From contig DPOR01000013.1 of the NCBI GenBank assembly GCA_003538135.1, positions 92,968-156,967 on the forward strand: a DNA stretch of 64,000 bases, in the 5' to 3' direction. Source of the stretch: Oscillospiraceae bacterium. GTDB lineage: Bacteria > Bacillota > Clostridia > Oscillospirales > Acutalibacteraceae. A program made the position numbers and the translations under genes. Below, in pieces: positions 16,597 to 26,134 of the stretch (position 1 is its first letter; every line of letters begins with the position of its first letter). The notes below the pieces were generated by a model. The model saw only the letters and a list, made by a program, of their open reading frames with translations. It was not told where the DNA came from and did no database searches.

Positions 16597-17944
16597 TCTG
16601 TGTTTCCTTTCCGTTATTTTTTGCGTTGAGTATCGACGCGCAGCAGTAGAGCGCGGCGCAGAAAACCTGCGGCATAATATCTCCGACCAGCCAGAGCCTG
16701 CGCTTGTCGGCATATTCAATGCTGTCGCCGAGTAATATTTTCAGCGTGTAGGCGAGCAGGAACTTTTTGTCGAGATTGTTCGCCACCATTTTCAGCAGGT
16801 CGAGGCTCAAGCCCTTGTCGAGCTTTTCGCTCAGCTCGTCTATCTCCGTGCCGTATTCCTCGGTAATGAGTGCCGTGGCGCTTTCGTTTATGAGCTTGTC
16901 GAGGCTCGCGACGGTGTACTCCTCGTGCGTGCTTATGCCGAAGATATCGGCGGCGGTCTCCGCGCAGTAGAGGACGTTGGAGTTGAACTCGAACGGTCTG
17001 TCGTCATATCCGCGCAGGAAGCTCAGTACGCTCTCGCGCCCGCTTTTCTCTATCCTGCCCGCGCTCGGAAGCCCCGAGAAAACAGCGTCGAATTTCTTCG
17101 CGCAGTAGGGCTCGAACGGAGCAATCTTGTATTTTTCGTATTTCTTAAACGCATAGTAATAACCGTCGAGCAAATCGAAAGCCTTATATGCGTCGAGCTC
17201 GCCCTGGCGGATATTTCCTCGCGACATATCGCCGTCAAACATCAGCATTCCGCCGAAGACATCGTTGAGCGGCTTCTTGCTGCTGATGTATTTGAACGAG
17301 ACATTGTCCGCCTCGCCGAATTTCGCGCCGGGGTTCTTGCCGATGTTGACGACAACAATATCGTCCGCGCCCGCTTCAATGGCCATTTTGACGGGCATAT
17401 TGTCGGAATATCCGCCGTCGACAAAAGAGGAATCTCCGATTTTGTATGACTTCATGAACGGGAACGCAGCCGCGCTCGCGAGCACGTAGTCTGCGGCCTT
17501 GCCCTCCGGGATATCCTCGATAAATACTTCAACGGGCTTTATCTTCGGAAACATCGTAGTAACCAGTCCGAAGCGTATGGGCGAGGTGCGAAGCTTCTCC
17601 TCGTCCATGAGCGATTTAACGCGCTCCTGGAGCGGGGTATAGTCCGCTCCGCCCTTGAAAATAGCCTCTTTTGCGAGTTCCTTTATGTATTCTTCACGGT
17701 CGGGGTTTTCTTCGTCGGACATATTGACGAAATTCTGAAACACGCTGTCCATGCTCATGTTTTCCCAAATGTCGAGCGCCGCGTCGAAGTTGTTGAGCGC
17801 CATGAGTGCGCCGTTGAGCGCGCCGACCGATGTGCCGACAACTATGTCGGGGGTGAAGCCCATCTGCCGAAGCACCTTCCACACGCCTATCTGATAGCCG
17901 CCCTTAGCTCCGCCGCCGCTTAGAACAACAGCCCTTTTGCCCAT
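16577..17944 (-). CDS. Patatin-like phospholipase
   Basis: Serine lipid hydrolase, 455 residues. The oxyanion motif GGGAKGG (10-16), nucleophile Ser39 in GTSVG and catalytic Asp176 in DGGYSDN form the Ser-Asp dyad. The rest (about 260-455) is alpha-helical, without signal peptide, and ends KNNGKETQNENSNS. ATG 17944 has AGGAGG upstream. It precedes the dehydrogenase on the same strand with a 20-bp overlap. It likely cleaves membrane acyl esters; physiological role unknown. Confidence 0.88.
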   Translation of the reverse strand: MGKRAVVLSGGGAKGGYQIGVWKVLRQMGFTPDIVVGTSVGALNGALMALNNFDAALDIWENMSMDSVFQNFVNMSDEENPDREEYIKELAKEAIFKGGADYTPLQERVKSLMDEEKLRTSPIRFGLVTTMFPKIKPVEVFIEDIPEGKAADYVLASAAAFPFMKSYKIGDSSFVDGGYSDNMPVKMAIEAGADDIVVVNIGKNPGAKFGEADNVSFKYISSKKPLNDVFGGMLMFDGDMSRGNIRQGELDAYKAFDLLDGYYYAFKKYEKYKIAPFEPYCAKKFDAVFSGLPSAGRIEKSGRESVLSFLRGYDDRPFEFNSNVLYCAETAADIFGISTHEEYTVASLDKLINESATALITEEYGTEIDELSEKLDKGLSLDLLKMVANNLDKKFLLAYTLKILLGDSIEYADKRRLWLVGDIMPQVFCAALYCCASILNAKNNGKETQNENSNS

Positions 17945-18066
17945 GAAAATTCCTCCTGTTGTGATGTAATAACGATATTTTTATCCGTTCTTACGGATTA
18001 TGATATTATTATATCATAATGCGGGCATATGTTAAAGATATTTGCGTTAAATTTATGCTGTTTGAG

Positions 18067-18095
18067 TTGAAAAGATTTGAAATATGTTATACAAT
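18067..18095 (+). promoter_or_regulatory. Promoter of the VTT membrane protein gene
   Basis: TTGAAA (18067-18072), 17 nt, TACAAT (18090-18095), 30 nt before the start codon. Confidence 0.65.
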
Positions 18096-18124
18096 TATAT
18101 GTAAACTTTTTTTGAGGTGAAGGC

Positions 18125-18868
18125 TTGAAAAAGCATTGGACACGAAGCGGCATAATGAATGCCGCGGGCTTAGCGCTCCTTATATCCGCCGCGGCCGTAT
18201 CGGTGGTGGTCTATCTGCTGAGATACGATCAGCTGTGGCTCTGGTATAAGGCCTATCAGGAAAAGCTGCTCGAGGCTGAGCAGTTCATACAGTCGCTCGG
18301 CGTAAGCTGGAAGTTTGTGCTCGCTATGCTGGCTGTATTCTTTGTGCGTACCTTCGTCCCGTTTTTGGCGGTCTCGGCTATCTGCGTTTTTACAGGCGCC
18401 GTTCTGCCGTCCTTTTGGGCTATGGCGGTCAACTTTCTCGGTATCATAATGATGATGACCATAAAATATTTCGAGGGAAAACGCTTCGGCAGCGGCAACG
18501 CGTGGAAGATGATCAGCCGAAACGAGCGGGCGCGCAGGATAATCGAGAACTCGGGCAAGGTCAACAAGGCTCTGCTCTTTGCCCTGCGTCTCATCCCCGG
18601 ATTTCCTCTCGGGAGCGTCAGCCGAATCTACGGCTCGCTGAAGTTCCCGTATTGGCAGTTCATTCTGCTCTCCGCGGCAGGCTTTGCGCCGAAGCTGCTG
18701 TCCTATACTTTCATGGGTACAAATGTGTTCGACCCTCTCTCCAAGGCGTTCCTTGTGCCCCTGGTGATAGTGCTGACCATAAGCGGAGTGTCTCTGCTGT
18801 GCGTCAACCTCATATGGCTTTTAGTTGAAAAGAGCGTTTCAAGCTCAAAGAAAAATAAAGATAATTAA
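18125..18868 (+). CDS. TVP38/TMEM64 (VTT domain) membrane protein
   Basis: 247 residues with five or six membrane segments. The SNARE-associated (VTT) domain shows in the middle, with the hallmark LRLIPGFPLGSVSRIYG near residue 155 and a preceding amphipathic loop. Proteins of this and the related DedA group are linked to lipid scrambling and undecaprenyl-phosphate recycling. The start is TTG 18125 behind GAGGTGAAGG. galK starts 23 nt after its stop, so the two may share a transcript. Function here is unknown. Confidence 0.82.
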   Translation: MKKHWTRSGIMNAAGLALLISAAAVSVVVYLLRYDQLWLWYKAYQEKLLEAEQFIQSLGVSWKFVLAMLAVFFVRTFVPFLAVSAICVFTGAVLPSFWAMAVNFLGIIMMMTIKYFEGKRFGSGNAWKMISRNERARRIIENSGKVNKALLFALRLIPGFPLGSVSRIYGSLKFPYWQFILLSAAGFAPKLLSYTFMGTNVFDPLSKAFLVPLVIVLTISGVSLLCVNLIWLLVEKSVSSSKKNKDN

Positions 18869-18891
18869 TATCACGGAAACGAGGTAGGTTT

Positions 18892-20169
18892 ATGTATACC
18901 ACAGATGTTTTGAAAAAGAGAATGATCGACGGCGCCTATGACGCAGAGCTGACGAGGCTCTATCCCGCGGGCACAATCGATGCCCAGAGAAAGCGCTATT
19001 GCCGCGTTATCGGCGAGTTCGAGGAGTTCTACGGAGAGGGCCGCGAGGCGGGACTCTTCAGCGCACCCGGCAGAACCGAAATAGGCGGAAATCATACCGA
19101 TCATAACCACGGCCGAGTGCTCGCCGCGAGCGTCAACCTCGACGCTATAGCCGTCGCCGCAAAGAGCGAGGGCACCGTAGTCAACGTCAAGAGCGAGGGC
19201 TACGCCATGGACACAGTGAATATCAGCGACCTTAAGCCGCACGAAAAGGAGTTCGGCAAGTCGAGAGCCCTTGTGCGCGGCGTATGCTCGGAGTTTAAGC
19301 GCCGCGGCTACAACGTCGGCGCATTTGACGCAACTACTGCCTCCGACGTGCTCTCCGGCTCGGGACTTTCGTCCTCAGCGGCGTTTGAGGTCTTACTCGG
19401 AACTATAGTAAACCATCTGTTTAACGACGGAAAGGTCAGCGACGTTGAAATAGCGCAGATAGCGCAGGCGGCGGAGAACAAATTCTTCGGCAAGCCCTGC
19501 GGTCTGCTCGACCAGATGACAAGCTCCGTCGGCTCGTTTGTCGAGATAGATTTCGCCGACCCCGCAAAGCCCGTTATCGAGAAGGTTAACTTCGATTTTG
19601 CCTCCTGCGGCTATGCCCTGTGCATAGTGGACACCGGCGGAAGCCACTCCGACCTCACCGACGAGTACGCCGCCGTGCGCAAGGAGATGGAGAGCGTTGC
19701 GGCATATCTCGGCAAGAGCGTTCTGCGAGAGGTTGACGAGAGCGAGTTTATGAAGAATATCGCCGATATCCGTTCCTCCTGCGGAGACAGAGCTGTGCTT
19801 CGCGCCATGCATTTCTACGGCGACAATGCCCGAGTCGAAAAGCAGGCGGCCGCGCTCAGGGCGGGAGACTTCAAAACCTTTATGAAATATATAATCGAGA
19901 GCGGCCGCTCCTCTTATATGTATAACCAGAATGTCTATTCGTGCAAGAAGGCAGCCGAGCAGCCCGTTTCGCTCGCGCTGTCGCTTAGCGAAAAGCTCCT
20001 TGACGGCTGCGGCGCGTGGAGAGTCCACGGCGGCGGCTTCGCGGGAACAATTCAGGCCTTTGTACCGCTCAATAAGCTTGATGAGTACAAAGACCTGATG
20101 GAAAGAGTATTCGGTTCGGGTTCGTGCTATGTTCTCTCGGTTCGCCCTGTGGGCGGCGTAGAGCTGTAA
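18892..20169 (+). CDS. galK: Galactokinase
   Basis: GHMP-family sugar kinase, 425 residues, phosphorylating galactose to galactose 1-phosphate in the Leloir pathway. The galactokinase signature PGRTEIGGNHTDHNHG, the ATP loop LSGSGLSSSAAFEVLLG and the C-terminal GAWRVHGGGFAGTIQAFV are all present. It is longer than E. coli GalK by about 40 residues. ATG 18892 has an ACGAGGTAGG leader. galT and galE are not in the window. It would use galactose released by the GH2 and GH27 enzymes. Confidence 0.93.
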   Translation: MYTTDVLKKRMIDGAYDAELTRLYPAGTIDAQRKRYCRVIGEFEEFYGEGREAGLFSAPGRTEIGGNHTDHNHGRVLAASVNLDAIAVAAKSEGTVVNVKSEGYAMDTVNISDLKPHEKEFGKSRALVRGVCSEFKRRGYNVGAFDATTASDVLSGSGLSSSAAFEVLLGTIVNHLFNDGKVSDVEIAQIAQAAENKFFGKPCGLLDQMTSSVGSFVEIDFADPAKPVIEKVNFDFASCGYALCIVDTGGSHSDLTDEYAAVRKEMESVAAYLGKSVLREVDESEFMKNIADIRSSCGDRAVLRAMHFYGDNARVEKQAAALRAGDFKTFMKYIIESGRSSYMYNQNVYSCKKAAEQPVSLALSLSEKLLDGCGAWRVHGGGFAGTIQAFVPLNKLDEYKDLMERVFGSGSCYVLSVRPVGGVEL

Positions 20170-20182
20170 TTTATCCTATTGA

Positions 20183-20210
20183 TGAGCCTCAGGATTGCTC
20201 CTGGGGCTCA
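20183..20210. other. Inverted repeat over the LCP stop codon, between converging genes
   Basis: TGAGCCTCAGGA (20183-20194) pairs with TCCTGGGGCTCA (20199-20210) through 12 bp with one G-U pair and a 4-nt loop. It contains the stop codon of the LCP gene. No T-run is on either side, so a normal terminator is doubtful. Confidence 0.5.
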
Positions 20211-21262
20211 ATGCCGGGATAGAGGACTTCGTGAATGTCGTGCTTGATGTTCGCCCAGTTGACTATCAGAACCTCAACGCCGTTTATCTTTGTCAGCGGG
20301 GTCTTGTTTCTGGGTATAATAGCCTCGGTGACGGGCCACTTGAGATATCCCGCGTAGGTCGTTGCCTGCCCGATTATTTCGCTCTTTGTAAAGTCTGTGC
20401 TTACGAGCGGGAGGACTTGGTCGAGGAATTTTGTGCCTTTACTCAGCAGAGTGGAGTAGCTTTCTGTCGAGTACATCTTCTTGAACTTTGTGAATATGGA
20501 CAGGAGAATGGTTCTCTGGCGCTCGGTTCTCGCTCGGTCGCTGTCTATATCGCGCAGACGGGCATATTCCAGAGCCTCGTTGCCGTTGAGATGATATGTT
20601 CCGGCGCCGTTTATTACGGTGCCGTTCTGACGAAGTATCGGAGCAAGAGCGTTTATCTCCGCCTCCGTCAGCGCGATATCCACTCCGCCGAGCGCATCAA
20701 TGGCCTTGATAAAGCCGTTGAAGTCTATGCTCACATAGTGGTCGATTCTTATCTTGTAGTTCTGCTCTATAGTGTCAATGAGCAGCTTCGCTCCGCCGTA
20801 GGCGTGCGCCGCGTTGAGTCGGGCGTTGCCGTGGCCGGGAATTGAGACATAAGTGGCTCTCGAAAGGGAGACGAGCTTTATGTCGTTTTTAAGCTTGTTT
20901 ATCGAGACGATTATTACGGAGTCGGCGCGGGGATAATATTTTGACCCCTTGCCGAGATCGCGTCCTATGAGCAGGATGTTTATGATGTTGTCGTTATACC
21001 ACATACGCGGATCGTCTATATTCTCGGATATATCCTTGTCCGCCTCGGGGTCGGAGATGTTCTCGGTGAGCTCGGGATTTATCTCCTTGGTCTCCTCCTC
21101 GTAGTTGACCTTGCTCAGATAGTGGTTGAACGTGATTATTCCCGCAGTCAGCGGAATCGCTATGACGAGAAGAACTACGCCCAATATAATCAGAGCTCTG
21201 TTCTTCATCTTTTGCTTTTTACGGCGGCTGCGGTGATGGTGGTGATGATGCGACTGACTCAT
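20189..21262 (-). CDS. LytR-CpsA-Psr (LCP) family cell-wall ligase
   Basis: 357 residues. A basic cytoplasmic N-terminus carrying six consecutive His (residues 5-10) precedes one membrane segment (about 23-45) and an extracellular LCP domain: NILLIGRD, ADSVIIVSI, LSRATYVSIPGHGNARLNAA, DALGGVDI and EYARLRDIDSDRARTERQ, including the Arg and Asp residues that bind the polyprenyl pyrophosphate substrate. It attaches glycopolymers to peptidoglycan. Converges with galK; the divergent M42 gene starts about 95 nt upstream. It may act with the polysaccharide genes at 28.5-32.7 kb. Confidence 0.9.
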   Translation of the reverse strand: MSQSHHHHHHRSRRKKQKMKNRALIILGVVLLVIAIPLTAGIITFNHYLSKVNYEEETKEINPELTENISDPEADKDISENIDDPRMWYNDNIINILLIGRDLGKGSKYYPRADSVIIVSINKLKNDIKLVSLSRATYVSIPGHGNARLNAAHAYGGAKLLIDTIEQNYKIRIDHYVSIDFNGFIKAIDALGGVDIALTEAEINALAPILRQNGTVINGAGTYHLNGNEALEYARLRDIDSDRARTERQRTILLSIFTKFKKMYSTESYSTLLSKGTKFLDQVLPLVSTDFTKSEIIGQATTYAGYLKWPVTEAIIPRNKTPLTKINGVEVLIVNWANIKHDIHEVLYPGIEPQEQS

Positions 21263-21356
21263 TGCTATCTCTCCAATACTCTACTTATTTTGCCATTTAT
21301 TATAATACTCTATATTCTCGTAATTTTCAACTCAAAAATAGAGAGGAAGATGTAAT

Positions 21357-22385
21357 TTGCTCAAAAATAAAGATTTAAAAGCCGTAGTTTTGGCGCTCGC
21401 CGCCGCAAACGGTACCTCGGGCAACGAAAACGAGGCGGCTTTGCTTGCAAAATCCATGCTCGAGGAGTATATGCCCGCGCATATCGACGTGCTCGGCAGC
21501 GTCTGCGGAGACACGGGCGGCGACGGAGTGCATATCCTGCTCGACGCGCATATTGACAGAATCGGAATGACGGTTACCGCCGTTGACGACAGCGGCTTTA
21601 TAAAATTTGCGCGTGTGGGCGGAATTGACGCGCGCGTCCTCGCCGCGGAGCAGGTCACCGTCTGGGGTGACGAGCCTCTTTTCGGCGTTATAATCTCGAC
21701 CCCGCCGCACCTCGCCTCCGGCGACGATGACAAAAAGGCGAAGAAAACAGACGACCTCGCCATAGACGTGGGAATGACCGCCGACGAGGTCAAAAAAATC
21801 GTGCGCCCCGGAATGCGGATTACAGTCAACAGCACTCCGAAAGAGCTGCTCGGCGAGAGGGTCAGCTGCGCCGCGCTCGATGACAGAGCGGGCGTTGCGG
21901 CGATACTGCGCTGCCTTGAGCTGCTTAAAGGCAAAAATCACGGCTGCCGCATAAGCGTGCTGTTCTCGTCTCAGGAGGAGACTGGCGGCAGCGGCGCGAT
22001 AGCCGGCGGCTTTGCGGCCGCTCCCGATGAGGCAATAGCCGTTGACGTGAGCTTCGCCATGGCTCCCGGACTCAAAAAGGAGAAGTGCGGAAAGCTCGGC
22101 GGCGGCGCGATGATAGGCTTCTCGCCCTCGCTCGATTATTCTATGTCCCGCACCCTTGAGCGCATCGCCGACGAAAACGGCATAGCGCGCCAGAGCGAGA
22201 TTATGAGCGGGAGCACGGGCACCAACGCCGACGGTATTCAGACGGCGGGAAGCGGCGTTCGCATGGGACTTATCTCCATTCCGCAGAGAAATATGCACAC
22301 GGCGGCCGAGATAGTAGACCTCAACGATATCGAATCGGTCGCAAGGCTCATGGCGGCATATATAATCGAAAGGGGGCGCGCATAA
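21357..22385 (+). CDS. M42-family aminopeptidase-like protein, first copy
   Basis: 342 residues, metallo-aminopeptidase fold. Metal ligands are seen in LLDAHIDRIGMTV, AALDDRAGVAAI and SSQEETGGSGA. It lacks part of the usual first half of the family, being divergent in the PDZ-like insertion. The start is TTG 21357 behind GAGAGGAAGA. It is the first gene of an operon of eight genes; its stop overlaps the start of the second M42 gene by one base. The two copies are only distantly similar and may form mixed or separate dodecamers. Confidence 0.82.
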   Translation: MLKNKDLKAVVLALAAANGTSGNENEAALLAKSMLEEYMPAHIDVLGSVCGDTGGDGVHILLDAHIDRIGMTVTAVDDSGFIKFARVGGIDARVLAAEQVTVWGDEPLFGVIISTPPHLASGDDDKKAKKTDDLAIDVGMTADEVKKIVRPGMRITVNSTPKELLGERVSCAALDDRAGVAAILRCLELLKGKNHGCRISVLFSSQEETGGSGAIAGGFAAAPDEAIAVDVSFAMAPGLKKEKCGKLGGGAMIGFSPSLDYSMSRTLERIADENGIARQSEIMSGSTGTNADGIQTAGSGVRMGLISIPQRNMHTAAEIVDLNDIESVARLMAAYIIERGRA

Positions 22386-23404
22386 TGCTTGAACTGCTCG
22401 AAAAGCTCTGCTCGATAGGCGGCGTATCCGGCAGGGAGGATAAGGTGCGCGAGTTCATAATCTCCGAGATAGACGGCTTTGCCGATTGGCGCGTCGATCC
22501 TCTCGGCAATCTTATCGTGCACAAAAAAGGAAAGAACCCCGCGAAGAACAAAGTTATGTTTGACGCCCATATGGACGAGGTCGGCATGATAGTCACCTAT
22601 ATAACCGACGAGGGTATGCTGAAATTTTCGGCAGTCGGCGGTATCGACCCGCGCGTGTATCTCGGCAGGAGCGTTAAGGTCGGGGACAGAGGAATAAGCG
22701 GCGTTATCGGCCTGAAGCCGATTCACATGCTCTCAAAAGAAGAAGAGCTTGATATGCCCAAGGGCGACGAGATGTATATAGATATCGGCGCGGAGTCGGC
22801 GGACGAGGCGCGCGAATATGTCTCTTTGGGCGATACGGTCGTGTTCGATTCGGGAATAAGACAGTTCGGCGACGGCTTCGTTCAGGGCAGGGCGCTCGAT
22901 GACAGAATGGGCTGCGCCGTGATGATAGAGCTGATAAAGAGCGAGCTCGAGTACGACGCGGACTTCTCGTTCAGCGTTCAGGAGGAGATAGGCACGCGCG
23001 GCGCACAAACTGCGGCTTTCTCCGTAAGACCCGATTACGCCATAGTCCTTGAGACTACCACAGCCGCGGATATTCCCGGAGTCGAAGGCGAAAAGCGCGT
23101 CTGCGCGCTGGGCGAGGGCGCGGTAGTCGGCTTTATGGACAGGGGAACTATCTATGACAGCGCACTCTATGAGCTTGCGTTTAAAAAAGCTGAGGAGAAC
23201 GGCATAAAGATACAGACAAAGACGATGGTCGCCGGCGGAAACGACGCAAGGACCATCCATGTCAGCGCGGGCGGAGTCAGGACGCTTGCGATTTCGCTTC
23301 CGTGCAGATATCTCCATTCGCCCTCCTGCGTGATAAAGCTCAGCGACGGAGACGAGGTTCTCCGCCTTGCAAGGGTTATGCTCGAGGAGCTTGCCGATGC
23401 TTAA
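22385..23404 (+). CDS. M42-family aminopeptidase, second copy
   Basis: 339 residues, closer to the classical family than its neighbour. Metal and catalytic residues appear in MFDAHMDEVGMIV, GRALDDRMGCAVMI, FSVQEEIGTRGA and ETTTAADIPG, and the last His in CRYLHSPSCV. It trims peptides in the cytoplasm, probably as a self-compartmentalising dodecamer. ATG 22385 overlaps the previous stop, so translation is coupled, and its own stop overlaps the next start. Confidence 0.9.
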   Translation: MLELLEKLCSIGGVSGREDKVREFIISEIDGFADWRVDPLGNLIVHKKGKNPAKNKVMFDAHMDEVGMIVTYITDEGMLKFSAVGGIDPRVYLGRSVKVGDRGISGVIGLKPIHMLSKEEELDMPKGDEMYIDIGAESADEAREYVSLGDTVVFDSGIRQFGDGFVQGRALDDRMGCAVMIELIKSELEYDADFSFSVQEEIGTRGAQTAAFSVRPDYAIVLETTTAADIPGVEGEKRVCALGEGAVVGFMDRGTIYDSALYELAFKKAEENGIKIQTKTMVAGGNDARTIHVSAGGVRTLAISLPCRYLHSPSCVIKLSDGDEVLRLARVMLEELADA

Positions 23405-24161
23405 ACAGGCTAAGGAAAAACAGCTTTCGGACTTTTGCCGCCGCGATGCGTTCGGCACGAAAATAGCCGGATATTTTAAAACCTATTCGGACGGTTTTCC
23501 GGGAGTTCGCTTCTGGATTCAGGAAAACGGCGGAAATGCCGTCACCGCCGCAGTTTGCCGCGCCTATGACAGCGTGGTTCTGAGTGCCGCGCCCGAAGCC
23601 GATTTCGAGGAGCTTTTGCAGTTTCTCCGCATGATAGGCTTCTCGACGCTCTCATGCGAGGAGAGCGTGTGCAAAAGGCTCGGACTTTTGCCGACTCGAA
23701 GCGGCAACATAGTGCGCTTCGAGCGCCTTTTGCGCCCTCTGCGCGGCGAGGCTGCGATGCCGAGATACCCGGATTTGCGCGAGGTTTATTCGCTGCTCAC
23801 GGCATCGGGCTTTGACCGTCTCGGCGAGCGAAACGAGTGGATAGCCGATGTGTCAAGGCGCATGAATGCCGGGGCGGCTCGGTGGAGCGTGATATATGAA
23901 GGCGAAACGCTCGCCGCCTGCGCCTGTGCGCTGTTTGTCGCCGATTCCGCGGTGTTTTTAGGCTGCGTCGCGGCGCGTGAGGATATGCGCGGCAGGGGAC
24001 TCGGAAGCGAGGCGGTGCTGACGCTCGCCGCCAGGTATGCATCCGAGGGCAGGAGAGCCGAGCTCTTCTGCAAGGACGGCAGCATAGTTGAGTTTTATAA
24101 AAAATCGGGCTTCGCGCCCGTCGGCAGATGGGCCGAATACGATTCAGAACAGGAAATATAA
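23397..24161 (+). CDS. GNAT-family N-acetyltransferase
   Basis: About 254 residues from ATG 23397, which overlaps the stop of the M42 gene. The acetyl-CoA binding fold is in the C-terminal half: LGCVAAREDMRGRGLGSEAV gives the R/Q-x-x-G-x-G loop, then the AELFCKDGSIVEFYKKSGF motif B. The N-terminal half (1-120) has no recognised domain. The acceptor substrate is unknown. It lies in the tight operon of peptidases and small enzymes. Confidence 0.78.
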   Translation: MLKQAKEKQLSDFCRRDAFGTKIAGYFKTYSDGFPGVRFWIQENGGNAVTAAVCRAYDSVVLSAAPEADFEELLQFLRMIGFSTLSCEESVCKRLGLLPTRSGNIVRFERLLRPLRGEAAMPRYPDLREVYSLLTASGFDRLGERNEWIADVSRRMNAGAARWSVIYEGETLAACACALFVADSAVFLGCVAAREDMRGRGLGSEAVLTLAARYASEGRRAELFCKDGSIVEFYKKSGFAPVGRWAEYDSEQEI

Positions 24162-24162
24162 C

Positions 24163-25428
24163 ATGGAACAGACATTTTTTAATTTTGACGACAAGATACT
24201 TAAAGCCTCCGAAAGAGCTCTCGAGCGCGCTGAACACAGCTTCTCGCGCATAGAGAGAAATACGGAATACAATCAGCAGAAGGTGCTCTCCGCTTTTATA
24301 GAAAACAGGGTCAGCGAGAGCCACTTCACCGAGACCACCGGCTACGGCTACGGCGACCGAGGACGCGAGACGCTCGATAAGGTTTTTGCAAGCGCGTTCG
24401 GCGCCGAGGCGGCGCTCGTGCGTCACAGCTTCGCCTGCGGCACACATACGCTCGGCGTTGCTCTATTCGGGCTTCTGCGCCCCGGCGATACAATGCTCAG
24501 CGCCACGGGTCAGCCCTATGACACGATTCATCCCGTTATCGGCATAAAAGGCGAGGGCATGGGCTCGCTCAGGGACTTCGGCGTGAAGTACAAGCAGGTT
24601 GACCTCAATTCGGACGGTGAGCCCGATATCCCCGCGATAACCGAGGCGGTGAAGGCAAAACAGCCAAAGATAGTATATATCCAGCGTTCGCGCGGCTATA
24701 CTCTGCGTCCGAGCCTTTCGGTAGAGAAGATAGCGGAGATATCAAAGGCCGTCAAGAGCGTGTCGGATTCCATAGTTTTTGTCGATAACTGCTACGGCGA
24801 GTTTGTCCAGCGCGTCGAGCCCGTGCAGGTCGGCGCGGATATAATGGCGGGCTCGCTCATAAAGAACGCCGGCGGCGGAATAGCCAAAAACGGAGGCTAC
24901 ATAGCGGGTAAGGCGGACCTCGTTGAAAAATGTGCCTACAGAGCCACGGTGCCCGGACTCGGCAGAGAGGTCGGTGCATCGCTCGGTCAGAACAGAGAGC
25001 TGTTTATGGGCATATTCAATTCACCTCATATAGTCGGTGAGGCGCTCAAGACCGCAGTCTTTGCCGCCGCGCTTTTTGAGGAATTCGGCTTTGCCGTCAC
25101 CCCGACGAGCGGCGAGGAGCGTTTCGACATCATTCAGACCGTTCTTTTGAGAACGCCCGAGGCGCTTATCGCTTTCTGTCAGGGAATGCAGGCGGGCGCG
25201 CCGGTCGATTCGTTCGTCGTGCCCGAGCCGTGGGATATGCCCGGCTATGACAGTCAGGTTATCATGGCGGCGGGCGCGTTCACCATGGGCTCGTCCATTG
25301 AGCTCTCTGCGGACGCTCCGCTGAGAGAGCCCTATGCCGCATGGATGCAGGGCGGCTTCAATTTCCACAGCGCCAAGACGGGCGTTATGCTCGCGGCGCA
25401 GGCTATGCACGACAGGGGACTTATCTGA
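24163..25428 (+). CDS. Methionine gamma-lyase family PLP enzyme (YnbB/aluminium-resistance type)
   Basis: About 421 residues, PLP-dependent fold type I. The family segment RHSFACGTHTLGVALFG, the cofactor-binding ATGQPYDT, FVDNCYGEF and the Schiff-base Lys about 234 in GSLIKNAGGGIA are visible. It likely cleaves a sulphur amino acid; the old name aluminium resistance protein has little basis. The start is ATG 24163 (MEQTFFNF), one base after the previous stop. The stop overlaps the next gene by one base. Confidence 0.87.
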   Translation: MEQTFFNFDDKILKASERALERAEHSFSRIERNTEYNQQKVLSAFIENRVSESHFTETTGYGYGDRGRETLDKVFASAFGAEAALVRHSFACGTHTLGVALFGLLRPGDTMLSATGQPYDTIHPVIGIKGEGMGSLRDFGVKYKQVDLNSDGEPDIPAITEAVKAKQPKIVYIQRSRGYTLRPSLSVEKIAEISKAVKSVSDSIVFVDNCYGEFVQRVEPVQVGADIMAGSLIKNAGGGIAKNGGYIAGKADLVEKCAYRATVPGLGREVGASLGQNRELFMGIFNSPHIVGEALKTAVFAAALFEEFGFAVTPTSGEERFDIIQTVLLRTPEALIAFCQGMQAGAPVDSFVVPEPWDMPGYDSQVIMAAGAFTMGSSIELSADAPLREPYAAWMQGGFNFHSAKTGVMLAAQAMHDRGLI

Positions 25429-26114
25429 TGAGTGATTTTAAAGGAATAACCCGCGATACGCTTTTTCTCATGCAGTTGAACCGCTTCAACGATTCGAAGG
25501 CGTTCTATGAGGAGAACAAAGAGAAGATAAAGGCGGATATGACGGTGCCTATGCGCCAGATAGCGGCGGCGTTCGGCGATATGATGCTGAAAATCGATCC
25601 GTTTATGAATACCGTGCCCACAAAGATGGTGTCAAGGGTGCGCCGCGATACGCGCTACACCCATGACAAGCACCTCTACCGCGAGAATATGTGGATAATG
25701 TTCATGCGCCCGAAAAAAGAGTGGCGTATGTATCCGTGTATGTGGTTCGAGGTCACGCCGAGCGCGTGGTCGTGCGGCGTAGGCACGTTCGAGACCTCGG
25801 CGGACTATATGGAGGTTTTCAGGGAACATCTGCGAAATGACCCGCAGGGCTTCAAAAAGGCCGCAAGGTCGGCGCTCAACACGGGAGCAGTGCTCGACGC
25901 CGAGTGCTACAAGCGCCCGAAACCCGGCTGCCCCGCAGGGCTCGAGGATTTCTATAACGCGAAATATTTCTATTTTATATTTTCCTCCGATGAGCTCTCC
26001 GCGATAGAGAACGACGAGATAATAACCCGCCTTGAGGGTATATATAAAAAATTCGCGCCGATGTACAAATTCCTGCGCGATGTTTCGGACGACTATTTTA
26101 AAACGCACCAGTGA
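25428..26114 (+). CDS. DUF2461 family protein
   Basis: About 228 residues. The family features are LMQLNRFNDSKAFYEENKE at the start, SRVRRDTRYTHDKHLYREN in the middle and a conserved PCMWFEVTPSAWSCGVG. Function is unknown in the whole family; it is cytosolic and soluble. ATG 25428 overlaps the previous stop (TGATG), so translation is coupled. It is a steady member of Clostridia housekeeping neighbourhoods but its role cannot be given. Confidence 0.82.
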   Translation: MSDFKGITRDTLFLMQLNRFNDSKAFYEENKEKIKADMTVPMRQIAAAFGDMMLKIDPFMNTVPTKMVSRVRRDTRYTHDKHLYRENMWIMFMRPKKEWRMYPCMWFEVTPSAWSCGVGTFETSADYMEVFREHLRNDPQGFKKAARSALNTGAVLDAECYKRPKPGCPAGLEDFYNAKYFYFIFSSDELSAIENDEIITRLEGIYKKFAPMYKFLRDVSDDYFKTHQ

Positions 26115-26134
26115 TGAATGAAAGGAGCTTCGAT

